Of a stretch of DNA of 64,000 nucleotides, positions 1-7,317 are shown piece after piece. The position numbers and the translations under genes were made by a program. Numbering within the stretch: the first letter of the stretch is position 1; every line of letters begins with the position of its first letter. This DNA comes from Paenibacillus barengoltzii NBRC 101215 (GTDB lineage Bacteria; Bacillota; Bacilli; Paenibacillales; Paenibacillaceae): the NCBI RefSeq assembly GCF_004000745.1, contig NZ_BILV01000009.1, positions 20,697 through 84,696 on the forward strand, in the 5' to 3' direction. The notes under the pieces were generated by a model, which worked only from the letters and a program-made list of their open reading frames with translations, had not been told where the DNA came from and did no database searches.

Positions 1-1134
1 GGAGGCTAAGCGCTCAGCTGTCAACTCCACCGAGAGCAGCTTAGTTCCGCCGATCTCCACCTTGGGAATCAACGGATCATGATAATCGACTACAGCACCA
101 GCGGCCATGAGCAGCCGGATCACCTCAAGCACGCTTGATTCGCGGATATCGGCGACATCCTCTTTGAACGTAACTCCGAGCACCAAAATCCGCTTGCCAG
201 CAAGAGTGGAACCGTCCATTTCCTCTTGCAGTCTGGACACAATGTAACTTGGCATTTCGCGGTTAATCCGCGTGCTGAGCTCGATGAACGAACTCTCCAT
301 TCCCAACTGCTGTGCTTTCCATTGCAGATAGATCGGATCCACCGGGATGCAATGTCCGCCTACGCCTGGGCCAGGATAAAACGCCTTAAAACCAAACGGC
401 TTCGAGGAGGCGGCCTCCACCACTTCCCAAACGTTGATTCCCATTTGATCGCAGAGCAAAGCAAACTCGTTGATGAATGAAATGTTTACGAAACGAAAGG
501 TGTTCTCCAGCAGTTTCGCCATTTCCGCCGTTTCTGTCGAGGATACCCGTACCACAGTGCGAAATCCTGCACGATATAGCTCTTCCATCCGATCTGCGCA
601 AGCCGTGGTAACTCCGCTAACAATCTTAGGAATATCCCGCAGCGAGTAACGGCGGCTTCCGGGATTCACCCGCTCTGGCGAAAATCCAACAAAGAACTCC
701 GTCCCGAGGTTCAGACCGCTTTTTTGTAACAGCGGCAAAATGACTTCCCGAGTGGTTCCGGGGTAAGTAGAGCTTTCCAATGCGACCAACTGCCCGGGCT
801 TAAGATGCTTTCCGATGTTTTCGGCAGCATCGATCAGATAGGTCATGTCCGGCACATGCTTCTTTGTCAACGGAGTTGGTACACAAATAATGACCGCTTC
901 TGCGCTTGCGATTTTGGCGAAGTCCGACGATACCGTCAATTGCTGCGCATCGGTATATCGTTGGATTTTTTCATCAGGAACGTCAGCGATGTAACTGCGT
1001 CCCTGTTGCAACAGCTGTAACTTCTGTTCGTCCTTGTCGATGCCGATAACGCGAAAGCCTTGGTCTAGGTACGTTTCGGCCAATGGCAGACCAACATATC
1101 CCATACCAACTATGGCTATGATTCGTGACAACAT
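1..1134 (-). CDS. UDP-sugar 6-dehydrogenase (WecC/WbpA/Ugd family), 3' end cut by window
   Basis: The first 378 codons are visible and the frame is still open at base 1, so the C-terminus is missing. The protein begins MLSRIIAIVGMGYVGLP, the N-terminal Rossmann glycine motif of nucleotide-sugar dehydrogenases. A second motif, GGHCIPVDP at about residue 263, holds the catalytic cysteine, and the third (C-terminal) domain begins at about residue 325. These enzymes oxidise the C6 hydroxyl of a UDP-hexose or UDP-HexNAc to a uronic acid in two NAD-dependent steps. The GGHCIPVDP form is typical of the UDP-HexNAc branch (WecC/WbpA/TviB), but substrate cannot be fixed from sequence. The ATG at 1134 follows an AAAGGGGAG ribosome site. 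It is the last visible gene of the surface-glycan cluster and lies 66 bases after the preceding glycosyltransferase. Confidence 0.9.
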   Translation of the reverse strand, partial: MLSRIIAIVGMGYVGLPLAETYLDQGFRVIGIDKDEQKLQLLQQGRSYIADVPDEKIQRYTDAQQLTVSSDFAKIASAEAVIICVPTPLTKKHVPDMTYLIDAAENIGKHLKPGQLVALESSTYPGTTREVILPLLQKSGLNLGTEFFVGFSPERVNPGSRRYSLRDIPKIVSGVTTACADRMEELYRAGFRTVVRVSSTETAEMAKLLENTFRFVNISFINEFALLCDQMGINVWEVVEAASSKPFGFKAFYPGPGVGGHCIPVDPIYLQWKAQQLGMESSFIELSTRINREMPSYIVSRLQEEMDGSTLAGKRILVLGVTFKEDVADIRESSVLEVIRLLMAAGAVVDYHDPLIPKVEIGGTKLLSVELTAERLAS

Positions 1135-1200
1135 CCATCTCCCCTTTCGCTTGAAGTTTGAACATAAGGACGAGTCTCTGGCTTTCTCTAATGCAGAAAT

Positions 1201-2130
1201 TTAACCAACGATGGAACGGATCATTTGAAGCAGCTGCTGAGTGCGAACGGAGGTTGTATGTTTCTCCCGAACGAACTCATAGCCCTGCCCGCTGATTTTG
1301 GCTCGAAGCGATTCGTTGTTGGGATGCAGATAGAAATGAATTTTGGCGAGAAAATCTTGCTCCGATACCGCCACATAATGCACGCCAGATTTAAATCCAA
1401 GCGCACGGAGATCAGCGTTCTCGGATGCAAGCAGTAGCGTGTTGCAGGCGAGCACTTCAAAATATTTGCGAAGCGGATAATGGAATTTGGAATCGCAAGT
1501 CAGGAAGATCTTGGATCGGTTCACTTCAAGTGCAAAGCCTCGCGCCACCAGCGCCTGGGCATCGGAATCGAAGTTCGTATACCCGGGATGACTGTGATAC
1601 ACAAAGCCGGGAAATCCGGACAAAGCCGTCTTCATCTTATGGCGCAACGGATAAACCTTCGGGTTCGTTGCTCCCATAAGCAGAACGTTGATGTTTTTCC
1701 GGCGCCGATAATCCCTGAACACCGTAGGTTCTACAAAATGCGGCAGCCAATAAAGACGGCCCTTAAACTCGGGATACCGTTGCCGGAACGCTTGCTGATA
1801 CATCACAAAGATGGCGGCTGAAGGATGTCGACGCAGGAACTCTCGTCGCTGCTCGACTTTGGCATGCAGATCATGCATGATCATGCCCCAGGGTAACTTC
1901 AGATGTTCCAGCCCTTCAACCGGAGGACAATACGTGGCATGAAACCGATCATTAAACAGAACAAAATCGGGCTGAAAGGGAGCTCGCCGGAGAATGGCCC
2001 GCACCTCTCCGCCCCAATGATCCAAGGCTAAATCGGCATATTTTCGCAGTTCCAATTGCATGTAGTGAAAATTCCGTTCCAAATACCGACTGAAATCCTT
2101 CGTTACGAACAAAATTTTTAGCCGCTTCAT
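1201..2130 (-). CDS. CgeB-like / GT1-type glycosyltransferase
   Basis: A 309-residue soluble protein. The N-terminal half resembles the substrate-binding half of CgeB/DUF3880 proteins (KILFVTKDFS opening; FVLFNDRF). The C-terminal half carries the GT-B sugar-nucleotide-binding pattern of these families: a conserved NVLLMGATNPKVYPLR stretch, then the segment around RKYFEVLACNTLLLASEN, where the Glu sits where GT4/CgeB enzymes contact the donor. Likely role: transfer of a sugar to a surface polymer or spore-coat protein. It lies downstream of a terminator and of the small protein at 2221, so it may have its own transcript together with the dehydrogenase gene. It is more distant from the two CgeB-like genes at 8.9-11.2 kb than they are from each other. 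Donor and acceptor are unknown. Confidence 0.75.
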   Translation of the reverse strand: MKRLKILFVTKDFSRYLERNFHYMQLELRKYADLALDHWGGEVRAILRRAPFQPDFVLFNDRFHATYCPPVEGLEHLKLPWGMIMHDLHAKVEQRREFLRRHPSAAIFVMYQQAFRQRYPEFKGRLYWLPHFVEPTVFRDYRRRKNINVLLMGATNPKVYPLRHKMKTALSGFPGFVYHSHPGYTNFDSDAQALVARGFALEVNRSKIFLTCDSKFHYPLRKYFEVLACNTLLLASENADLRALGFKSGVHYVAVSEQDFLAKIHFYLHPNNESLRAKISGQGYEFVREKHTTSVRTQQLLQMIRSIVG

Positions 2131-2175
2131 TCCTTCAAATCCTTTTCTATCGGAGCTGATATCCTTTGTTTAGCA

Positions 2176-2206
2176 GAAAACCTGCCCGGGTCACCCCGAG
2201 GCAGGC
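2176..2206 (-). terminator. Rho-independent terminator after the small surface-protein gene
   Basis: Read on the minus strand, CCTGCC/GGCAGG arms extended by CGGG/CCCG (one bulged base) are followed by TTTT. It sits 15 bases past the stop of the gene at 2221-2628 and ahead of the glycosyltransferase at 1201-2130. Confidence 0.8.
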
Positions 2207-2220
2207 TTTCTGGGTTCAAC

Positions 2221-2628
2221 CTAACCCTGTTGGGCAATGCCTACTAATGATTCTGGACCGTTACGGACTGCCGTTGTTGCTCCAGAGATAAAGGACGTAT
2301 AGACGGTTTCCGGAGCAGCCGGAGCCAGAAGGTCGGCGGCTACGAAAGACGTAACTTCTGTGGATACGGCGCTGCTAACTACGCCGTCGAGGGTATAGAT
2401 GACGTTGGCAGGGTTGTACGTAGCACCGCGAACGATTTCAATCGTAAACGTATCGCCGACGTCTCCCAGAATTCCGATAGTACCCGACAGCACAACGATC
2501 GGATTCGGAACGTTCTGCGTTTGCAGCCCGATAATCCCGAACAATGCAGGAGTATCTGTGAGTGGAGTTCCGGGGAAACCAGGCTGGTTGGAGTTCACGG
2601 AGCTTCTGGCATCAAGAAAGACACCCAT
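2221..2628 (-). CDS. Small beta-rich protein, candidate spore-surface or exosporium protein
   Basis: A 135-residue protein with no recognised family assignment. It is rich in Val, Thr, Ala, Gly and Ser, has almost no charged residues, no Cys and no signal peptide. The central stretch (VLSGTIGILGDVGDTFTIEI) reads as alternating beta strands, reminiscent of the jelly-roll C-terminal domains of exosporium proteins such as BclA, but that similarity is only an impression. A strong AAGGTGGTGAT ribosome site precedes the ATG at 2628, and a dedicated terminator follows. A separately terminated, efficiently translated structural-type protein inside a glycan-synthesis cluster suggests a surface component that is perhaps itself glycosylated (inference). 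Confidence 0.6.
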   Translation of the reverse strand: MGVFLDARSSVNSNQPGFPGTPLTDTPALFGIIGLQTQNVPNPIVVLSGTIGILGDVGDTFTIEIVRGATYNPANVIYTLDGVVSSAVSTEVTSFVAADLLAPAAPETVYTSFISGATTAVRNGPESLVGIAQQG

Positions 2629-2767
2629 CTTTTAAATCACCACCTTCTTGTAATCTAGTACAGGTTATGAACCGAAGAAGGTTTTGGTATAGACATCTTT
2701 ATCAAGATAACCGCTTATTTTGTCTTCTTAGGCTTCGTCGATAGCTTGGACAGGCCCGCTAGTATCG

Positions 2768-3478
2768 TTATGAAGTCGCTATGAGATGGGTCAGTGCATC
2801 CCGGTAACGGTTCTGAATGAACCGGATCTCCGCCGAAATCGCCGCCTGATGGCGCAGCGTCCCCATCCCCGAATGCCGTCGGTAAGAGATAAGCGGAACG
2901 TTCAAATAAGGAAAAGCCGTCCGAGAGAGCATGACTCGATGCCAAAGATCGTAATCGTGGGTGTACGGCAGTCCTTCATCAAATAGGCCTACACGCTGAA
3001 TCAAGCTGCGTTTGATCATGACCGTACAACCGTTAATCGGGTTGCCGCTGTACAACGTGTTCGCCAGCTCTCGCATGCCGAGGGGCTGCATGCCAGCATT
3101 GTATTGTGTGATTCGGCCGTGTTCATCGATGTAGTGGAAATTGGTGTGGGAAATTTCAGCGCCTTGCCCTAGCATGAAATTTAATTGCATTTCGATTTTC
3201 TGAGGCGCGAACAGATCGTCCGAGCTAAGCCACGCAATATACTCCCCGGATGCGTGTCGGATTCCGTGGTTCAGCGCGGAGGCCGTTCCTCCATTCGCCT
3301 TGCCCAAATAATAGATATGACCGCGGTAAGGCGCAAGCCGTTCGGCGTGGACAGACGAACCGTCATCCACAACGATAATTTCTGTGTGCGGATACGTTTG
3401 ACTCAGTGCACTTTGCACTGCCTGTTCAATGTAGGGACAGTTATAAAACGGAATAATGATGCTCACGCGTGGATTCAT
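2768..3478 (-). CDS. Family 2 glycosyltransferase
   Basis: A 236-residue GT-A enzyme. It opens with MNPRVSIIIPFYNCPYIEQ, the GT2 signature, followed by the nucleotide-binding VVDDGS at about residue 41 and the DXD-equivalent WLSSDD at about residue 85. A C-terminal YTHDYDLWHRV motif holds the probable catalytic base (the ED/HD position). No membrane segment is visible. The longer frame to 3568 is rejected: the ATG at 3478 overlaps the upstream stop as ATGA and has a GAGGGGG ribosome site inside the upstream gene, so the two are translationally coupled. Predicted role: adding a sugar during assembly of the surface glycan, using inverting chemistry typical of the family. Confidence 0.88.
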   Translation of the reverse strand: MNPRVSIIIPFYNCPYIEQAVQSALSQTYPHTEIIVVDDGSSVHAERLAPYRGHIYYLGKANGGTASALNHGIRHASGEYIAWLSSDDLFAPQKIEMQLNFMLGQGAEISHTNFHYIDEHGRITQYNAGMQPLGMRELANTLYSGNPINGCTVMIKRSLIQRVGLFDEGLPYTHDYDLWHRVMLSRTAFPYLNVPLISYRRHSGMGTLRHQAAISAEIRFIQNRYRDALTHLIATS

Positions 3479-4407
3479 AATGTTGCGGCCCCCTCTTTGC
3501 GAAAATAGTCCAGGATGTCCAGCAGCGATTGTTCCCAAGCCACATTGGCCCGCCACCCCAGGCCCCAAAGTGCCTGGGGAAGGGGCGGCTCGGCAGGGGA
3601 CGCCGAGCCGCTTCCGGATGAAGGACCCGCTTGGATCCTCATATCCGTTACGGTTGTTAGCTGTGCGAAGTCCTCCACCAGTTCGGCCAAGCTTCGCTCT
3701 CGCCCGGAGCAGACGGGATACACCTCTCCGATCTCCCCTTTGCGCAGTAGCATTTCATAGGCGTCCACCGCGTCACGTACGTCGAGAAAGTCACGCCTAG
3801 CATCCGCCGCAGACAACTGGAAAGGGGGAGGGGACTCCCCCCGCTCCAGCCGGACGATATGCCGGGCGAGCAGAGAGCATATCCCTGTGGATGGACCGGC
3901 GCCAATCAAGTTGCCGGGTTCGGCGATCAACACGCCAAGTTGGAACAGCTTCCCCCAGGCTAAAGCGGCCGCCTCTTGCAAAGTTTTGCTTAACCCATAA
4001 GGATGCGTGGGATGAAGCGGCCGATCCAGTCCAAATTTAAGCCGAGAACCGGCTACGAGGATACGGGTATCCCCCAGACCGCAGGAATGTAACGCATCCA
4101 GCAGATATAGGGTCGTCATGACATTACTCTCCATGTAGAGGAGGGGCTGAGCCCAGGAATCCGGGACGGAGTTTTTCCCGCCTAGGTGCAGCACGTACTG
4201 CGGCCGGGTTTGCTCAATGGCCTGCTTGACCCCTGCCCGGTCAGTCAAATCGCACGGAATGTACTCTAACTTCTCGTTGACAGGCCATCCGACTGCCTTC
4301 CTGACCATAGCGAAAACCCGGTATCCCTTGGCAGCAAAACGTTGGCAAGCATGACGCCCGGTAAAACCGCCGGCTCCTGTTATCAGAACCGTCGCCCGGT
4401 CATTCAT
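3475..4407 (-). CDS. NAD-dependent epimerase/dehydratase (extended SDR)
   Basis: A 310-residue extended short-chain dehydrogenase. The nucleotide-binding motif is LITGAGGFTGRH near residue 10, and the catalytic YxxxK appears as YGLSKT near residue 140. The overall pattern resembles GDP-4-keto-6-deoxymannose reductases (Rmd) and other NDP-sugar epimerases, but substrate cannot be told from sequence. It overlaps the upstream reductase gene by 8 bases and the downstream GT2 by 4, so it belongs to one tightly coupled unit. It may supply a second nucleotide sugar or complete modification of the one made by the next three genes. The last 30 or so residues are Ser/Gly/Pro-rich before a short conserved-looking C-terminus. 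Confidence 0.82.
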   Translation of the reverse strand: MNDRATVLITGAGGFTGRHACQRFAAKGYRVFAMVRKAVGWPVNEKLEYIPCDLTDRAGVKQAIEQTRPQYVLHLGGKNSVPDSWAQPLLYMESNVMTTLYLLDALHSCGLGDTRILVAGSRLKFGLDRPLHPTHPYGLSKTLQEAAALAWGKLFQLGVLIAEPGNLIGAGPSTGICSLLARHIVRLERGESPPPFQLSAADARRDFLDVRDAVDAYEMLLRKGEIGEVYPVCSGRERSLAELVEDFAQLTTVTDMRIQAGPSSGSGSASPAEPPLPQALWGLGWRANVAWEQSLLDILDYFRKEGAATL

Positions 4408-5230
4408 GCTGTTTCATCCATTCCGCCATTTCCTCTATCATCTTTCGGAACGAAGGTAGAGGGACTACCGCATCCGGACGGGTGTTCACCAGCGTTCGGT
4501 CGAGGTTCGGGCCATCATCCGGTTCGATCTCAACGTCGTCTTTCCCCCAAATTTCTTGAAACATTTGCAGCATTTCGTATTTGCTGACGACCTCTGGATG
4601 CGCTAAATGGATCAACCCGGACACGGGCCGGTCCAACAGCAATTCGATCGTCTTCGCAAGCTGGATCGTCGTCACGCCGTTCCATTTGACTTGGCGGTAC
4701 CCGGACACCTTCCCTTTCTGATTCATAAACCAATGAAAGAGACCAATTCCATGACGGCGAATCTCCGGTCCGATAATGGAGGTACGGATGGTCAGATGTC
4801 CTGCGTCACGGATCTCCCCAAGCGCCTTCGTTAAGGCATACGTTGTGACACCGTCGGGCTGATCATCCTCCTTATAGCTGCCACGGTCACCGCGGAAGAC
4901 GCAGTCCGTACTGATATGAATCAGGCGCGCATGGATTTTGTCAGCTAAATGGCGCAGCCGGTGGGGCAGAAATCCATTGATGTGATAAGCCATAATTTTA
5001 TCCTGGTCGGCAAATTGATTTAGCACCCCAACCGCGTTAATGATGACATCGGGACGAACTAACTGCACCGCCTGATCGACAGCGACGATATCTCCGGCAT
5101 CCAAGATCAACGAGTTGCGGTCACCAGGGTCGCGTGAGGTATAGAACACCTGGTAGCCTTCCTTCTCGCGAAAATGTCGTACCAATACATGACCGGCCAT
5201 TCCATGGCCCCCAAGGATCAGCAATTTCAT
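4400..5230 (-). CDS. RmlD-like NDP-4-keto-6-deoxysugar reductase (WbvR-type)
   Basis: A 276-residue SDR of the RmlD (dTDP-4-dehydrorhamnose reductase) type: GGHGMAGHVL cofactor loop at residues 7-16, STDCVF near 110, and catalytic YALTK near 130. It lacks the C-terminal cupin domain of the ~370-residue CapF/WbjC reductases of UDP-L-FucNAc synthesis. Flanked by a UDP-GlcNAc 4,6-dehydratase and a CapG/WbjD/FnlC-type 2-epimerase, it most likely reduces the 4-keto group of the UDP-6-deoxy-L-HexNAc intermediate. RmlD-like reductases in this position (WbvR) belong to UDP-L-RhaNAc/UDP-L-QuiNAc routes. AAAGGAGG lies 9 bases before the ATG, which overlaps the previous stop as ATGA. Confidence 0.82.
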   Translation of the reverse strand: MKLLILGGHGMAGHVLVRHFREKEGYQVFYTSRDPGDRNSLILDAGDIVAVDQAVQLVRPDVIINAVGVLNQFADQDKIMAYHINGFLPHRLRHLADKIHARLIHISTDCVFRGDRGSYKEDDQPDGVTTYALTKALGEIRDAGHLTIRTSIIGPEIRRHGIGLFHWFMNQKGKVSGYRQVKWNGVTTIQLAKTIELLLDRPVSGLIHLAHPEVVSKYEMLQMFQEIWGKDDVEIEPDDGPNLDRTLVNTRPDAVVPLPSFRKMIEEMAEWMKQHE

Positions 5231-6213
5231 GAGAGAAATCCTCCTTTATCCAGCATGTTGCGGATCTCCTCCTTGCTCATCAGCTCATGTTCCGAACTCA
5301 ACTCGCCGTAAGGAACGAGCGGCAAATGGCCGTAACGATCTCGCAGACCCGCGATCTCGAGCGCAGGCATGATGACCAGATACTCCTTGTCGTATACCAC
5401 GGTCGACCGGCTTTCATATTCACTGAGCAGCAACTCGTGAATCCGTTCGCCAGGGCGGATCCCCGTCACCTCAATCGACACATCGGGGATGCCTGAAGCC
5501 TCAATCAGCACCTCCGCCAGATCGATAATCCGGCAGGTTGGCATCAGCATGACGAAAATCTCCCCGCCGATGCTCTCCCGAGAAGCCTTAAATAGAAGCT
5601 GGATCGCTTCCGGCATCGTAAGGAAAAATCGAGTCATTTCCAAATCGGTGATCTTTACCCGCTTCTGCTCCCGAATCTGCTGCTTGAACAAATGAATCAC
5701 GCTGCCGTTGGTCCCCAGAACGTTGCCGCCCCGAATGCATACAAATCGGGTTTCATCCTGGATCAGGTTGGCGTAAACAACCAGCTTTTCACCGATAGCT
5801 TTGGTCATGCCATAGAAGTTCGAGGGGTTCGACGCTTTGTCCGTAGAGATATAAAGGACTTTTTTCACTTTGTTTTTAATGGCGGCTTCAATAACGTTTT
5901 GGGTGCCGACCACATTGGTTTTCAGCGCTTCAGCAGGTTGCTCTTCGCAAATGGGCACGTGTTTCAAAGCAGCCAGATGATAGACGATGTCCACGTTCTG
6001 GCAGGCCGTGATCAAAGCCTCCTTATCGCGGATATCGCCGATTCGAAACGTCAGGCGCTCATCATGAAAGGTGCGGCTCATCGCAACCTGCGCCGCTTCA
6101 CCACGGGAGTAAATGATGATCTCCTTCGGGTCTTGGGGGAGGAGCTGGCGGATCAGCTCGTAACCCCAGGAACCGGTCCCCCCGGTGACGAGAATCACTT
6201 GATCTTTAAACAT
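5227..6213 (-). CDS. UDP-GlcNAc 4,6-dehydratase (CapE/FlaA1/PseB-type)
   Basis: A 328-residue soluble polysaccharide-biosynthesis SDR. Cofactor motif VTGGTGSWGYEL at residues 9-20; YISTDKASNPSNFYGMTK around residues 125-142 holds the catalytic Tyr/Thr-Lys triad; RGGNVLGTNGSV follows. This family removes water from UDP-GlcNAc to give a 4-keto-6-deoxy sugar, and the CapE/PseB members also invert C5. It lacks the transmembrane N-terminus of large WbpM-type dehydratases. It is the first committed step of the three-gene set 4400-7297. The ribosome site GGGGGGAAG precedes the ATG, which overlaps the upstream gene by 8 bases. Inverting versus retaining chemistry is not certain from sequence. Confidence 0.87.
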   Translation of the reverse strand: MFKDQVILVTGGTGSWGYELIRQLLPQDPKEIIIYSRGEAAQVAMSRTFHDERLTFRIGDIRDKEALITACQNVDIVYHLAALKHVPICEEQPAEALKTNVVGTQNVIEAAIKNKVKKVLYISTDKASNPSNFYGMTKAIGEKLVVYANLIQDETRFVCIRGGNVLGTNGSVIHLFKQQIREQKRVKITDLEMTRFFLTMPEAIQLLFKASRESIGGEIFVMLMPTCRIIDLAEVLIEASGIPDVSIEVTGIRPGERIHELLLSEYESRSTVVYDKEYLVIMPALEIAGLRDRYGHLPLVPYGELSSEHELMSKEEIRNMLDKGGFLS

Positions 6214-7297
6214 TCAACTTCCCCCCAAGCACGAATTTGACCACTTTTTGTGAGACCTTCTCCTCCAAATATCCTTCAGGACAAGGCCATGAACGTTCCA
6301 TACCGGACATCATCTTCGCTGCTTCGGCGATTCTGCCGGCGTCGATGCCGGATACGACGTTGCTACCGCAATCCACGGTCTCCGGCCGCTCTGTCGTACG
6401 GCGAATTGTTACCGTTGGTACCTGCATGATGCAGCATTCCTCCTGCACGGTGCCGCTGTCCGTCAACGCACATAGCGCATGCTTCTCCAGCTTCACGAAA
6501 TCAAAGAAACCAAACGGCTCATAAAATTCCACTAAAGGATGCATCTCCAACTTCAGGTCCTGTTCAATCCGCGATCTCGTCCGAGGATGAATGCTGCAAA
6601 TTAACCGTTTGGACGACATTTCTGCGACTCGATTCAGCCCATCCATAATAGCGTGCAGGGAGGGTGGTCGATCGACGTTCTCCGCCCGGTGGGTCGTCAC
6701 GAGATAATAATCTCCTTCTCTCAGTCCCAGCCGCTGCAGAATATCGCTTGCTTCAATCTGAGGCTCGTAATGCTTCATCACCTCGTAAATCGGATTGCCG
6801 ATCAGCACGATCCGGTTGCTCGGCACCCCCTCCGCCAGCAAATGAGCTTTGCTCTGCGGGGTGTATGGCATATTGATCGTCGACACCGCATCGATAAGCT
6901 TCCGATTTTTCTCCTCAGGCACCTCGAGGTCGAAGCAGCGGTTACCCGCCTCCATGTGGATCACAGGATAACCGAGACGTTCAGCGAGTATGGCACACAA
7001 CGCACTGTTTGTGTCCCCTAGCAGCAATACGCGGTCCGGTCTCTCCGCCTCCAAGATCTGCTCCATCTGGCCAAACATCGCCGCTAATTGGCTGCCCAGC
7101 GTCGTTTGCTGATCTTGAAAGACATAGTCTGGCTGTCTCAAACCCAGCTCTTGGAAAAAAACATCGCTGAGACTAGCCGTAAAATTCTGGCCCGTATGCA
7201 CCAGTACATGCTTATCGGCCCATTGATCCAGCAACGGGATGATCCGGCTGAGCCGAATGATTTCCGGTCGGGTCCCCAAAATGGTCATGATCTTCAC
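6206..7297 (-). CDS. UDP-HexNAc 2-epimerase, non-hydrolysing (CapG/WbjD/FnlC subtype)
   Basis: A 363-residue GT-B-fold epimerase of the WecB superfamily: TILGTRPEIIRLS at the N-terminus, VHTGQN, LLGDTNSAL, then EAGNRCFDLEVPEEKNR, and a C-terminal LTDSGTVQEECCIMQVP motif. The GNRCFD..VPEE..NR form matches the subtype acting on 6-deoxy UDP-HexNAc in L-FucNAc and L-QuiNAc synthesis, rather than classical UDP-GlcNAc to UDP-ManNAc epimerases, which read GLRTGD here. I place the start at the GTG at 7297, because AAGGAG lies 8 bases upstream; the in-frame ATG at 7321 has the same motif directly abutting it with no spacing. Product is likely UDP-L-QuiNAc or UDP-L-FucNAc. Confidence 0.88.
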   Translation of the reverse strand: MKIMTILGTRPEIIRLSRIIPLLDQWADKHVLVHTGQNFTASLSDVFFQELGLRQPDYVFQDQQTTLGSQLAAMFGQMEQILEAERPDRVLLLGDTNSALCAILAERLGYPVIHMEAGNRCFDLEVPEEKNRKLIDAVSTINMPYTPQSKAHLLAEGVPSNRIVLIGNPIYEVMKHYEPQIEASDILQRLGLREGDYYLVTTHRAENVDRPPSLHAIMDGLNRVAEMSSKRLICSIHPRTRSRIEQDLKLEMHPLVEFYEPFGFFDFVKLEKHALCALTDSGTVQEECCIMQVPTVTIRRTTERPETVDCGSNVVSGIDAGRIAEAAKMMSGMERSWPCPEGYLEEKVSQKVVKFVLGGKLNV

Positions 7298-7317
7298 GGT
7301 CTCATCTCCTTGCTGAC

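Noticed and set aside
3479..3568. Longer start for the GT2 gene
   Set aside because: The first 30 residues are the antisense-phase reading of the upstream gene's end; the conserved N-terminus begins at the ATG at 3478 in an ATGA overlap.
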